From Amphibalanus amphitrite (lineage: Eukaryota; Arthropoda; Thecostraca; Balanomorpha; Balanidae), in contig NW_024881995.1 of the NCBI RefSeq assembly GCF_019059575.1, positions 433,110 to 497,109 of the forward strand: 64,000 nucleotides of DNA. The letters run 5' to 3'. Under the pieces are notes generated by a model that saw only the letters and a program-made list of their open reading frames with translations, had not been told where the DNA came from and ran no database searches. Below, piece by piece: positions 33,073 to 44,574 of the stretch (positions are counted from its first letter, which is position 1; the number at the start of each line of letters is the position of its first letter). Position numbers and translations under genes: made by a program.

Positions 33073-34245
33073 GCGTCACAGGAGCGACGACCTCCGCTGC
33101 TGGTGGACCTGACTCTGGATGGACAGCCCGTGAAGATGGAGGTCGACACGGGGGCCGCCGTCTCGGTTTGCTCTGTAGCAGACTTCGATCGACTCTGGCC
33201 GGACCGTGGTCCTGTGCTGCAGCCCTGCTCGGTGCAGCTCAAGACGTACAGCGAGGAACCGATCGCAGTCCTGGGCCAGGTGGAGGTCGACATCGACTAC
33301 GCGGGCCAGTCGGCCCGTCTTCCTCTCGTCGTGGTCGACGGATCTGGCCGGTGCCTCTTCGGGAGGAACTGGCTGGAGTACATTCGTCTGGACTGGCCGG
33401 CCATCTGCCAGGTTCGCTCGCAGTCGCTCGACGGGCAGCAGACCCGCAGAGTGGACGACATCTTACGGGAGTTTCCGGACGTCTTCAAGGAAGAACTGGG
33501 CTGCTACACCGGCGGAGAAGTGAGCATCGACGTGGACCCGGGGGTGCAGCCGAGATTCTTCAAGCCACGCACCGTTCCCCTGGCCTACCGGGAGGAGGTG
33601 GACGCCCAGCTGGAGAAGGGGATCGAGGACGGCCTGTGGGAACCGGTCAGACACAGTAAGTGGGCGGCGCCCTTGGTAGTCGTACTTAAAGATGGCGGGT
33701 CTTCAGTCCGCATTTGTGGGGATTACCGCTTGACTGTTAACAAAGCAGCTCATGTTGAACAGTACCCTCTTCCACGCATCGAGGAGCTGTGTTCCAAAAT
33801 ATCTGGCTGCACCGTGTTCTCAAAAATAGACTTAAAAAACGCCTATAACCAGCTGGTGTTAGATGAGCGTTCCCGCGTGTTTCTCACGGTAAACACACCG
33901 AGGGGCCTACTGCGGCCCTGTCGCCTGAGTTTTGGCTATGCTAGCGCTGTCTCTCTGTTCCAGCGCACTCTCGAGTCCGTGTTGGCGGGTGTGCCCGGGG
34001 TGGGTGTGTTTTTGGACGACATCGTGTGTGGCGGGCGGGACCAGCAGGCGCATGACTCAGCGCTCCGTCAGGTTCTGCACAGGTTGCAGGAGGCAGGCCT
34101 CCGTGTGAACCGGGCTAAGTGCCGGTTCTCGGTGAGTGAAATCACTTACCTGGGCTTCAAAGTCAGTAGTCAGGGCGTGCACACGACATCCGAGAAAGTA
34201 AACGTGATTTTGAATGCCCAGAGCCTCGTAACGTCAAGGAGCTGC
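33073..34245 (+). pseudogene. pol of Gypsy element 2: protease and RT
   Basis: Frame entered from foreign DNA. Protease: VDTGAAVSV with the catalytic DTG near 33144-33152. RT: WAAPLVVVLKDGG, ICGDYRLTVNK, FSKIDLKNAYNQ (motif A) and the FLDD box (34009-34020), then the thumb. The frame is lost near 34245, where the protein continues one frame over. RT catalytic residues are kept. Confidence 0.9.
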
Positions 34246-34247
34246 GT

Positions 34248-35430
34248 ATGTGGTTAGGACTGATAAACTACTACAGTAGGTTTTTGCAGCACCTGGCCAC
34301 TCACCTGTCTCCTCTGTATCGGCTGCTCCGTTCTGGGCAGCGATGGAGATGGACGGCGAAGGAAAGTGACGCTTTCCAGCGGGCGAAGTCGCTGTTGGTG
34401 TACCCACCCGTTCTGAGTCATTTTGACACGACTCTGCCGGTCGTAGTAGCATGTGACGCCGGGCCGCAGGCTGTCGGCTGCGTGCTGAGCCAGTTGACTC
34501 CAGAGGGCGAGCGGCCCGTGGCATTCTATTCGCGCACACTCAGTCAGACGGAAGCTCGGTACTCTCAGACTGACCGGGAGGCACTGGCAGTGATCACGGC
34601 CGTTAAGAAATGGCATTATTACCTCGCCGGTCGTTCGTTCAAAATTCACACGGATCACAAACCACTGCTGGGGATCATTGGTGAGCAAAAACCCTTACCG
34701 GTGATGGCCTCGCCCAGGATGGTTCGTTGGGCTATGATGCTCGGCGCGTACGATTACCGTCTTGAGTACCGGCCGGCCTCAAAGCAGGTGCACTGTGATG
34801 CGCTAAGTAGGCTCCCAGTAGGAGCTGCCGCGCCAGAGACCATGCCTCTGCCGGCGGAGACGCTCCATTTAATGGAGTTTCTAGACTCGTCCCCTGTCAG
34901 TGTGGCCCAGATCCGTCGCTGGACCAGCGTGGACCCTGTTTTGTCGCGGGTGTACCGGTATGTGCGTGACGGCTGGCCACCAGCTGACGAGTCTCTCGGG
35001 TTAGAGTTCCAACCGTACAAGTCTAGAATCGGTGAGCTCAGTATCGAAGATGGGTGCGTTCTGCGGGGTGCACGAGTCGTGGTGCCTCCTCAGAGTCGGC
35101 CGGGGGTGCTGAAGATGTTGCATGAAGGCCACCCTGGGGAGACGAGGACTAAAATGTTAGCACGCATGTATATTTGGTGGCCGCGCCTCGACGACGATGT
35201 AAAAGAGCTGGTGAGAGCGTGTGAAAAATGTCAGGAGTGTCGGGGTCGCGCTCCCGATGTTCCGCTGCACCCGTGGGTGTGGCCCACACGTCCCTGGCAG
35301 CGCATTCATATAGATCACTGCACTGTCAACGGCGCACTTTTCTTAGTGCTGGTGTGCGCTCACTCGAAGTGGATTGATGTTTTTCCAGTGCACTCAGCTG
35401 ACACTGGTATACCACGCTCGAGAAGTTGCG
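34248..35430 (+). pseudogene. pol of Gypsy element 2: thumb, RNase H, integrase start
   Basis: Continues after the first frame shift: GLINYYSRFL (connection), RNase H with ACDAGPQAVG, a catalytic E in TDREALAV, and TDHKPL. Then a linker, the integrase HHCC zinc domain (HEGHPGETRT...CEKCQEC) and the first integrase aspartate in HIDHCTVNG. The frame is lost near 35430. Confidence 0.9.
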
Positions 35431-36310
35431 TATTTCGTTTGCAGCCTGGGGCGTGCCCGAGGTTCTGGTGTCAGATAATGCCCAGGGGTTTGTGTCAACA
35501 GAGTTCGAAACATTCTGTAAGGTAAATGGCATACGTCATTTGACAACGCCTTGTCTGTCACCGAAGTCCAATGGCGCGGCTGAAAAAGCGGTAGACATTT
35601 TCAAGAGAGGTCTCTATAAGCAGAGGACTGGGTCTGTTGAGACAAAGGTATCCCGTTTTTTGTTCCGGTACCGCACGACTCCCCAGAGCACGACACAGTG
35701 CACCCCGGCGGAGCTGTTTTTAGGCAGAGTCCCTCGTACGCATCTGGATTCTCTCATCCCAGGTAGAGAGGTTAGAGTGCGGGAAAAACAGGAGTCTCAA
35801 AAGAGGTACAAGGATCAGGGCAGTCCGGATAGGGCTGTGTCAGTCGGTGACAAAGTGTTTGTGTCTGCGGTAGACAATCTCCGAGGATTGGACAAATGTC
35901 GGTGGGCCCCGGGTCATGTGGTGTGTCGTGACGGTCTAAAACTCACTGTCCAATTGTCGGATGGAAGAATTATTGTGAGGCATGCGGATCGTGTCAGGAA
36001 GCGATATTGTGCTGTGTCCGTGTCTCATGATGTCAACCGTCGCCCGCAGGAGCCAACTCCCGTGCGAGAGACGGCTGCGAGTCCGGAGACTCCTGTGACG
36101 GAGGCGACGCAGCTGCCGGTCCGGTCGCCCGAGGCTGAGCCGCTCCCGGACGCCCCGGCAGATCACTCAGCCGGTCACACAAGCTGCACCGATGGTCTGG
36201 GGCGGGCTGGGGCGGCGGGCCCGAGCCCAGTGAGGGCAGCTGTGTCGCCCCGATATAGTCTCCGCGACAGGAGTGGTTTACAGAAGCCCAATCGACTCAT
36301 GTATCGTTGA
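35426..36310 (+). pseudogene. pol of Gypsy element 2: integrase core and tail
   Basis: Continues after the second frame shift: second aspartate in VSDNAQGF, glutamate in SNGAAEKAV, then the C-terminal domain (VGDKVFV...WAPGHVV) and a tail ending in RYSLRDRSGLQKPNRLMYR before the stop at 36308-36310. All three DDE residues survive, spread over two frames. Confidence 0.9.
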
Positions 36311-36361
36311 CAGTGTTTGTTGTCGTTTGTTGCTCGTCTGATCGGTTTGCTTTTGTTATCC

Positions 36362-36373
36362 GAGGTGGAGGAA
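36362..36373 (+). promoter_or_regulatory. polypurine tract of Gypsy element 2
   Basis: GAGGTGGAGGAA directly before the 3' LTR; primer for plus-strand DNA synthesis in LTR elements. Confidence 0.8.
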
Positions 36374-36578
36374 TGTGATAGGTTCACATGTAGTTTGGCG
36401 GTTGGCGTAGTTTCTACTTGCTGGCCTGTGTACTACGTGGGGCGTAGCTACGTATTTACGTTATATGGCGAGGCCCAGCTCCGTTATACCACGTGACCGC
36501 CTGGAGGCAGATGGCGGTCACGCTGGCTCTGCGCAGTCTCGAATACACAGTTTGAACCGCACCACCGCGTCTATAACA
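36374..36578 (+). repeat. 3' LTR of Gypsy element 2 (205 bp)
   Basis: TGTGATAGG to TATAACA, followed by GTTAG, the duplicated target. Intact, and serves as the reference that reveals the inversion in the 5' LTR. Confidence 0.93.
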
Positions 36579-36607
36579 GTTAGTTTATTTTTGTGAGTTA
36601 GTTTATG

Positions 36608-37040
36608 CAACCCGACTACCAAACTGGAGACCGTCTGGGCTCGCGTGGCGGTGGGGCATGACAGAGGCGTCGTCATCTGTGCCTTGTACCGTCCCCCCTC
36701 ACCGACCGGCTCTCAGCTGACCGCTGATCTCGACCAGCTGGAACACGAGATACAGACCATCCTGATGGAGCACCGCGTGGTCTTCTAGTCCTGGCCGGCG
36801 ACCTGAATTGTGACCTGCGGATGACCGACGGGAACACCGTTGGCAGTCACCTTACCGGACTACTGCAGAGGTACTCGCTGTCACAGGTCATCAGTGATGC
36901 AACGTATCCTCGCTCCGGTTCTACAATTGACGTCATCGTCACCAACTTAAAACGACGAATGCTGTCTCCTATTACCTGATTTGACGCCGTGTATGAGAGC
37001 ATGGATGTGTGTGACGTGCATGTCGGTGTGCCGTTGCACC
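36608..37040 (+). pseudogene. LINE endonuclease (EEP) fragment
   Basis: Encodes the middle and C-terminal part of an apurinic-type endonuclease: CALYRPPSPTGSQ, then LAGDLNCDLR (catalytic GDLN), then SGSTIDVIVTN. A one-base shift near 36780 and a stop near 36979 break it. The enzyme would nick target DNA for reverse transcription. Confidence 0.8.
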
Positions 37041-37144
37041 TGCAATTTTATGTATGAGTGAATTATCTTACCTTTCGTACCAACCATGCATGTGAGTCTG
37101 TGACATTGTGACGCAGAGCCAGAAAAGCCACTGCTGCTGTGGAG

Positions 37145-37208
37145 TGCAAAAATGTCCAGTTGGGCGTTCCTGGGTTAACCCAGGAACGCCCAACTGGACA
37201 TTTTTGTC
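37145..37208. repeat. palindrome centred on GTTAAC at the piggyBac left end
   Basis: The 30 bases before TTAA (37175-37178) are the reverse complement of the first 30 bases of the element. So the left terminal motif, CCAGGAACGCCCAACTGGAC, is present twice, head to head, sharing one TTAA. The outer half may be the end of a second, otherwise lost copy. Confidence 0.9.
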
Positions 37209-39889
37209 CAACCGTGTCTCTCTGCAGTGCAGGAGACCCACAGCGTGCGACAGTGGAGCCATCTTTTAACAGCGGCCGGTACAAGTCGAGAAAGATCCAG
37301 CAAAACGTTTTAGAATGATTCCGAGCTTATCGGTCCAGTTTTGAGCGACACGTCGAGCAGCCAAGTCGATCGCTGGATTTAGACCCCAAATCGCGATGAC
37401 GTCACATGACAAAAGGTAAGATGTCATGGCGCTGGAGTATTAGCCAGGTAAATTAACAGTGTATTCATGTTTGGGAGACTTTGTCCCATGTTTTGATGCG
37501 CTAGCTTGTTCTCCCAGTTGCGTTGCATGATCATTAGAAAAGAAATTGCAAAATATGGACAAAATTGTCCACGTGGGCATTGCTGTGTACAAAATAGAGC
37601 TGGCTTGCACAAATGCTTATTTGGTATTATCTGTTACAGCACTTTCAATGGCTCCATTCCTGTTTCAGACACAAGACAAAGACACTGAATGATGTCCTTG
37701 ACATGGTTGAAGAAGATGCCAGCGGAGATGAAGCGGACATCATCCTCATCCCTCCAGAAGGTGACGTATCTGACGGCTACTCCGGACCGGAGGACGAAGG
37801 CGAGGGCGACCCCGACCATCTTTCTGCCCCCATCCTGAAGTCTGAAGCTGAACTTCAGCGTCGCAGGAGTTCAAGGACTGAGACCACTCACCAGCCTACC
37901 GCGCGACGTCATCAAGCTCATCACACTGTGACGTGGATGAAGCCAGCGCCTTCATCGGGAAAGCCTACCAGGCTTTTCCCTGAGGCTAACTTCAGCCAGT
38001 TCTCGGGGATGAGTCCAAACGAACTGGTAACACTCTTCCTTGGTGAGGAGATCTTCGACCTCACTATCAAGGAGAGCAGCCTCTACGCTCTTCGAAACGG
38101 ACGCCAAGATCCACAGCTGAGCAGGGAAGACATCGCCATCTTCATCGGCATCCTCGTCCTCACTAGCTACCTGACAGCAGTGAACACCAGGTTCTACTGG
38201 CAAGAGGCTGCGGACACTCACAATGAGCTCATATGTCAAGCCATGACGCGCAATCGCTTTGACACGATCAAGCGGAACCTCCACTTCTGCAGCGAGGAAG
38301 ATCCTGCTGACCGCTACTGGAAGCTCCGTCCGCTCATCAAAATCCTGCAGGTCAAGTATATGGAGCATTTTGTTCCGCAGCAAGCTATCTCCCACGACGA
38401 GGCCATGATCGCCTACTTTGGGCGACACGGTCTGAAACAGGCGATCCGGAACAAACCGATCCGTTTCGGATTCAAGGCCTGGGCACAGAACACGCCAGAC
38501 GGATATCTCCTGGCGTTCGACTTCTATCAAGGAAGGGGAGTCGCGGAGCACACTGACGACAACGTTCAGCTTGTTGGAAAGAGCGGCGCCACCGTGCTCG
38601 ATCTGCTGGAGCACATGAAGCAGGAGTTCCGCGAGCTGCCCTTCCAGTTCTTCGTGGACAACTATTTCATGTCCATCCCCCTGATGCAGGAGATGACGAA
38701 GAGAGGATACGACGTGACAGGCACGATCCGGGAGAACCGCATCCCTGGCACGACTGGCCTCAGTGCGACGAAGGAGTTTAGGAAGAAGGAACGAGGCATG
38801 CACCAGGCTGTCACCAGTCGGGACGGGAACGTGATTCTCGTCAGGTGGCAAGACAATGCACCCGTCACTCTGGCCTCGACATGCTACGGCGATGTTCCCC
38901 CAGGCAAGGTGCGCCGTTACAGCCGTGTGCAGAAGCGACATGTGGAAGTTGACCGCCCTCATGTTGTCGGGAAGTACAACGAGATGATGGGTGGAACTGA
39001 CAGGATGGATCAAAATGTCAACCACTGCAGGATCGCCGTCAAGGGCAAGAAGTGGTGGTGGCCGATCTTCACATGGCTTGTGGACACGGCAGTCCACAAC
39101 GCCTGGCGTCTTTACTGCCGCGCTGGCGGCACGATGACTTATGTCCAGTTCCGTCGCGAGTACGCCTGCACCATCCTGCGACGATGGGCCAGAGGAAGCA
39201 AGCCCATGATGAACCGCAACCTTGCGGCTCCAGGATCCGAGGCCATCCGCTTCGACGGGATGGGACACATCATCATCAAGGCCCCGTCACGGGGGACCTG
39301 CCGGAATGAAGGCTGCACGGCGAAGGTGGGAACCAAGTGCGTGAAGTGTGCTGTGTTCCTGTGCGTCAACTGCTTCGCCGGCTTCCATGGCGTCGCCCAG
39401 TGAAAAGATGTTCAGGCTTCCACTGGTGGACGCCCGGCGATACCCCTGCCAAGCAGCGACAGTGCTGATGGCCCCAATTTGGGATTTGTCTCAGTTTGCT
39501 GCTTGATCTTAAATTCGTTGATTGATAATCTGGAGTGGCTGGATGTCACCGGTGTGTTGACAACATGAGCATGGAGAGCAAGTTGACAAGGAGAGCATGT
39601 TGACACTCTGGTTGATTTTTTAGAAATACACTTGCTTTTTAGCTGAATGGAGTTTTTTTTACAGAAAACTTAAGTGGTCTGGTGTGGTTTGATCTAATCT
39701 TCCGCAAAGCACCATTTTTGTACATGGTAATGCCCATCTGGACATTTATGTCCAGTGCTATATGTCGAAAACTACAAAAGGTACAGTGATAATTTCTTCG
39801 GCTGTTTACAACACTAGTATAGGGGGGCAAACATGTGAATTTTCTTTGGAATCGGAAAACTTTTTTTTCTCTGGGCACTGGGGGGTTAA
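37175..39889 (+). mobile_element. piggyBac transposon, apparently complete
   Basis: TTAA at 37175-37178 and 39886-39889 bounds 2.7 kb. Ends read inward as CCCAGGAACGCCCA and CCCCCCAGTGCCCA. Subterminal inverted repeats with a GCCCANSTGGACAWWTWTGTCCA core occur at about 37554-37576 (minus) and 39730-39753 (plus), and the core also at 37186-37208. Encodes an uninterrupted transposase. It sits inside the LINE between endonuclease and RT. Confidence 0.85.
37613..39403 (+). CDS. piggyBac transposase, 596 aa, intact frame
   Basis: Cuts and pastes the element at TTAA sites. Order: acidic N-terminal region (to ~80), DDE_Tnp_1_7-type core (~125-520) and a C-terminal cysteine-rich zinc domain (about 565-592: CRNEGC, CVKC, CVNC, then H). 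Catalytic aspartates are visible: D262 in SHDEAM, D349 in FVDNYF, and D463/D466 in GGTDRMDQ, matching the piggyBac spacing. Length is close to the founder's. The first ~20 residues are hydrophobic and unlike the family; a good splice acceptor (TTCCTGTTTCAG, ends ~37670) suggests the true start is in an upstream exon or at the methionine before VEEDASGDEAD. No stop or shift, so possibly active. Confidence 0.93.
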   Translation: MLIWYYLLQHFQWLHSCFRHKTKTLNDVLDMVEEDASGDEADIILIPPEGDVSDGYSGPEDEGEGDPDHLSAPILKSEAELQRRRSSRTETTHQPTARRHQAHHTVTWMKPAPSSGKPTRLFPEANFSQFSGMSPNELVTLFLGEEIFDLTIKESSLYALRNGRQDPQLSREDIAIFIGILVLTSYLTAVNTRFYWQEAADTHNELICQAMTRNRFDTIKRNLHFCSEEDPADRYWKLRPLIKILQVKYMEHFVPQQAISHDEAMIAYFGRHGLKQAIRNKPIRFGFKAWAQNTPDGYLLAFDFYQGRGVAEHTDDNVQLVGKSGATVLDLLEHMKQEFRELPFQFFVDNYFMSIPLMQEMTKRGYDVTGTIRENRIPGTTGLSATKEFRKKERGMHQAVTSRDGNVILVRWQDNAPVTLASTCYGDVPPGKVRRYSRVQKRHVEVDRPHVVGKYNEMMGGTDRMDQNVNHCRIAVKGKKWWWPIFTWLVDTAVHNAWRLYCRAGGTMTYVQFRREYACTILRRWARGSKPMMNRNLAAPGSEAIRFDGMGHIIIKAPSRGTCRNEGCTAKVGTKCVKCAVFLCVNCFAGFHGVAQ

Positions 39890-39925
39890 ATTAAATACAA
39901 ATACAAATACAACTGTGCCGACGCG

Positions 39926-41261
39926 GTGGCGCGGGAGGGAGTGCGCAGGTGCGATTTCAGTAATCATCACTTCACTCGTGCTCTGCTGCGCGTCCGTAAA
40001 TGCCGCCCACCTCCGGTTGTGATAGAGACCCGCGGCTGGAATTCCATTGATATGGACGCGTTCCGTGCACGACTTGGTGACATCGACTGGTCTCCTGTTT
40101 TCGCTACTGACAATGTTCAGTGGCAGAGCGACTTTCTGGTCTGCCGCCTCAACACAGTGCTCGACGAGCTGGCCCCGGTCCACCGGGTTCGTATTCGTAA
40201 CCCCAACCCGCCGCCTGTCTCCGCTCAGACCCGGCGAGTCTTGGCTGAGCGGCGCGCCGCCCTACAGCGGGGAGACCGAGCACGGTACAAAGAACTGAAC
40301 CGGCTGGCCCGCTCGGCTATCCGTCAGCCACAGCGCACCGCTGAGGCGGCTCCCGGCTCCATGTGTACCGCTGCGTGCCTTCCGTCATCGCAGGCAAGAA
40401 GGACGGACAGACGACCGCTCCGGACATCGACCCAGATACGCTCAACCAATACTTCGCGGAGATCGGCGCCAGGACAGCGGCGGCCGTGGCGGCTGGGGTG
40501 CCGGCCGCTTGTACGGAGTTGCCGGTCCGCCTGCCACGGGTGGTGTCGGACAGGTTCGCGGTGCGGCCGGTGTCTGGTGATGAGCTGCTGAACACGGTCT
40601 CCAACATGAACAGTAGCGGAGCCTGTGGAGCAGATGGACTGTCCATGAACTTCTTCAAAAAGTGTTTCAGTGCTATCTCACATGTTGTTTTATGCATTGT
40701 GAATACCAGCCTTGTCACCGGCATTGTACCTGATTCGTGGAAAGTCGCAGTTGTTCAGCCCATATATAAGTCGTCGGGCTCCATCAGAGACCCCTGTAAC
40801 TTCAGACCGATATCACTTGTACCTTGTTTAGCCAAAATAGTAGAACGTGTTGTTCACAAGCAGCTGTATGCCTATTTCGATCAGAACCACCTATTCTCTC
40901 ACACGCAACACGGCTTCCGACGATATCACTCTACTGAAACAGCGCTCATAGACGTTACAGATCGTGTGCTAGAGGGTGGTGAGGCTAGAGGTGGTGCTAG
41001 AGTGGTGCTAGAGGCTAGACCATGGTGAAATATCTCTTCTTGTACTGTTAGATTTAAGCAAGTGCTTTGATGTTGTCAATCATTCAAAACTGATTGAAAA
41101 ACTACAGCTTTACGGCGTGGAGACCGCTTGGTTTTCGAGTTACCTTTCAAATCACTATCAGCATGTCAGACTGAGCACTCCCGGTGGACGTCAGCGCTTA
41201 TCCAACGCAGTCAGAAATCCAATTGGCGTCTATCAGGGCACCTCGCTCGGACCCCTCTTGT
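39926..41261 (+). pseudogene. LINE pol: linker and first half of the RT
   Basis: 39926-40330 encodes the linker between endonuclease and RT (RKCRPPPVVIETRGWNSIDM). After a frame change near 40340-40360 the RT follows: NSSGACGADGLSMNF, FRPISLVPCLAKIVERVV, THTQHGFRRYHSTETAL-like segment, then a GGT-rich microduplication (about 40974-41025) that shifts the frame. It resumes with LLDLSKCFDVVNHSK (motif A) and GVYQGTSLGPLL, and is cut at 41261 inside this motif by the stacked insertions. Continues at 56749. Confidence 0.85.
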
Positions 41262-43396
41262 CAGGGGCGGTCGCAGACTTGGCGTTTGGGGGGAGGCAAC
41301 TTGGCAAAGGGGCCCCTGCACTGACCCGGGGGGGCGGTGCTAGCTTAAAGGGGCCCACGGGCGTAGTGCATGAGTGCAGAAATCCAGCCATGACCGGTGA
41401 AGCGGGGGGGGGGGAGGGGGGGGTAGGGAGCGGCACCCGAGCGGAGGCTTATTGCCAGCTTTGAGAGTGTACTATGTCGAAAAGGTAAGTTCATTTGGAA
41501 GCATTGGTAATGTCAATAATTCACGCAACTGTGAATTGACTACCGCAAAAAGTAAAACCGGCTAACTTAGCCATTTTGAAGATATCGTGCTAAAACTTTT
41601 GACAGTGAGTCATCGGTATGTGTTCAATCACATGTGTTCCGTTTCTTATTTTTCACTTGAGCACACATGTAAGTTTTGAAGACCATCAGAGTAGCAAATG
41701 CATCGAAAGATGGATAGTAGTGGGCAAAATATCCTGAATTTGTCGTGCTGCATCGAAAGTAGTGTTGATGAGAAAATGGGTTTTATTCCAGATTATTGTG
41801 GGTAGAAAATACATTGTCTGCACCCACTGGAGAATTATTGTTGGTGCAACTTCACCCACTGCACCCGTGGCTCCTACACTAATAGGCCTATGGATAACGC
41901 TTCGGCAATACCTATCGCATAGAGGCTGCAATGTGGCCCTTAGAGTACAGTGTCAGACCCCCAGAGGCCGGCGTTGGACCCAAGGGTCAGCGAAGGGCCT
42001 CAAAGGCCCCAGATGGGGGCCCCAGAGGCTGATGTGGGCCCTCAGAGGCAAATGCGTGACGCCCAAAGGTAAGTCTTGGGCCCCCATAGAACATAATACG
42101 GCCATCAGTGGCCGGTGTAGAGACCTCATAGGCCAGTTGGGGGCATATAGAGGCCAGTTTAGGGCCCTCAGAGACCAGTACAGGGCCTGCAAAGGGCAGT
42201 TTGAGACCATCAGAGACCGACTTGGGCACTCAGATGCTAATGTGGGTTCTTACAGGCCAGCATGGGGCCCTCAGAGGTTAGCGTGGCCGCCGTGGGGCCC
42301 TTTAAGACCGGCATGGGTCGGCGTTGGACCCCAGAGGCCAGCCTCAAAGGCCAAAGATGGGCCCTCAAAGGTGATGCGGGCCCTAAGAGACCGGCATCGG
42401 GTGTTCAGAATCCAGTGCGGGGCCCTCAGAGGCTAATGTGCACCCTTACAGCCCAGCATGGGGCCCTCAGAGGTCAGAATGGGACCCGGAAAGACTGGCA
42501 TGGGCCGGCGTTGGACCCCAGAGGCCAGCAGAGGGCCCTCAGAGGCCGATGCGGGCCCTTAGAGACCGGTATCAGGTCTTCGGAATTCAGTGCGGGGCCC
42601 ATAGAGGCTAATGTATGTCCTTACAGGCCAGCATGGGGCCCTCAGAGGTCAGTGTGGGGCCCTAAAAGACCGGCATGGGCCGGCGTTGGACCCCAGAGGC
42701 CAGCGGAGGGCCATCAAAGGCCAGGATGGGCCCTCAGAGGCCGATGCGGGCCGTTGGAGGCTGGCATTGGGTCTTCAGAATCCAGTGCGGGGGGCCTCAG
42801 AGGCTAATGTGGGTCCTTATAGGCTAGCATGGGCCCTTAGAGGTCAGTGTTGGGCCCTAAAAGACCGGCATAGGCCGGCGTTGGACCCCAGAGACCAGCG
42901 GAGGGCCCTCAAAGACCAAGAGGGGCCCTCAGAGGTCGATCCGGGCTCTTAGTGGCCGACATCGGGTCTTCAGAATCCAGTGCGGGGCCCTCAGAGGCAA
43001 TTAAAGGCTAGTCTTGAGACAGAAATGAGGCCACCAGAGCCTGTGTGAGGCCCTCAGCCGCCGGTTGGGCCCCTGAGACCGGTTTAGGGGACCTTAAAGG
43101 CCAGTGGAGGGCCCTCAGAGGTCAACGTGGGTCCTCAGCGGTCAATGTGGGCGCTTGACTGCCACTGAAGGGCCCTCAGAGGTGAGTGTAGGACACTCAA
43201 AGACCGGTATGGGAGCTGTTAATAGCTGGCGTGGGTTTCTCGAGCCTCGTGACAATCGAATACGGGCCAGGGCCCCATACACCCATGGGGGCCCATCGGT
43301 TGTTTGGGGGGGGGGGGCAAATGATATGATGCCCCCCTGATTTGCCTTGGGGGGGGGGCATGGCCCTGATGCCCCCCCCCCTTGCGACCGCCACTG
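41262..43396. mobile_element. hAT-type element carrying satellite DNA
   Basis: 8-bp duplication CCTCTTGT (41254-41261 and 43397-43404) and ends CAGGGGCGGTCGCAG / CAGTGGCGGTCGCAA. 2.1 kb, no transposase. Most of the interior (41930-43200) is the GGCCCTCAGAGG satellite, in opposite orientation to that at 28480-31110. G/C hairpins lie near the right end (43304-43380). Because the duplication spans the LINE/GTAC boundary, it arrived after the GTAC element. Confidence 0.92.
41930..43200. repeat. GGGCCCTCAGAGGCC satellite inside the hAT element
   Basis: Same family as 28480-31110, reverse orientation. The phrase TTCAGAATCCAGTGCGGGG recurs near 42403, 42579 (variant), 42771 and 42967, about 176-196 bp apart. 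Confidence 0.9.
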
Positions 43397-43486
43397 CCTC
43401 TTGTACTATTGGTCTCAAGATAAGGGTCCAGGCGGCCTGTAGGTTTGATGCGGTGAATACCCTCACCCTCGCCACAGCTGGAGTGG

Positions 43487-44570
43487 GGGTAGGGGAGGGG
43501 GTGCGTTCGGCCCGAGTCTGACAGCGGGGTCGCTCGCCACAGTGTGGTGTCCAGCGGTGCAGTCGGAATCAGGCGGAATTGTGCCGGCGGCGGTAACCGG
43601 TCGAAGGGCCTGGCTCAGTCGCGTCTCGAGACGAGTTACCGAGCAGGGTGTCAGCGATAGATGGGAGGGGGTGTGGTCAGGGCGCTGTTTGATCATCAAA
43701 TCAGCATGCTGTCAGTTTGCTGGCGTTTCTCGTCTTCTCATTGGCCATTGGTGAACCACACGTGGTGTGTGCGACTGACCAATGAGAGACTAAGATACGC
43801 CTGTAACTGGCTTCCATATATTGGAAAACCGACAGCAAGCTGAAAAAATGACAGTGCATGGGGCGCACTAGCTTTGAAGGTCACTCGGCAAAAACATAAT
43901 TTTCCATGGTTGAGGGTGACGGGTGTTACCTACCCCAGACTTCTTGCATTTGCTCTCAACAAGGCAACCTGAAAGCTGAAAAATAGCAGACCTGACTTGA
44001 TTCAAGCCGATTCTCTGGTGACACCAACGAACAATTACATTTTCAATTATTGTCGAGTCACTGACCTATGACGTCATAAAATACTTCACTCGGTCCTAAA
44101 ATATTGCGGCTTGGCAACTTCGCCATTGCTTGGTCAGCTTCTGCAGAAATTCACAGAACTTCATATTCTTCCGAGACCTTGCAACTTTTGTCTCGTAAGT
44201 TTGTATAAAGTTAACGTAAAGCTAGGTCAATGACGTGACCTTACATCGTAATTCAACGAGGGAAATGAAAGTAACCCTGTTCTACAGCAAGACAATGGCA
44301 GAATTCTAATATTTGATGGAAGATATCTTAGGTGATAATAACCTTAGTAATAATTGCAATGCTTCATTGGAAAGCTCAACACTGGCACTTTCATCGGTCT
44401 CTGCATCGCTATTTCACAGAACAACAAGGAATAACGTTTTGAAGCCATTTAATATTGACTTACTTTTCATCGACGGGCTCGATCCCCATTACCACCAGCA
44501 ATTTTCCGGGAAGTCAGGATTTTGCAGATATTCAAGCAGAATTGCAGAGCTGTGTTAATACTACGGCACT
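43487..44570. other. interior of the GTAC element, no gene
   Basis: Contains ATTGGCCATTGGTGAACC and a reversed ACCAATGAGA about 30 bp on (43740-43787), a small inverted pair. No protein match. Confidence 0.45.
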
Positions 44571-44574
44571 TTAA

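Noticed and set aside
37952..39268. 438-residue minus-strand ORF
   Set aside because: Antisense shadow of the piggyBac transposase frame.
43740..43790. CCAAT-box promoter from ATTGG/CCAAT pair
   Set aside because: The motifs form a small inverted pair inside a transposon and no gene follows.
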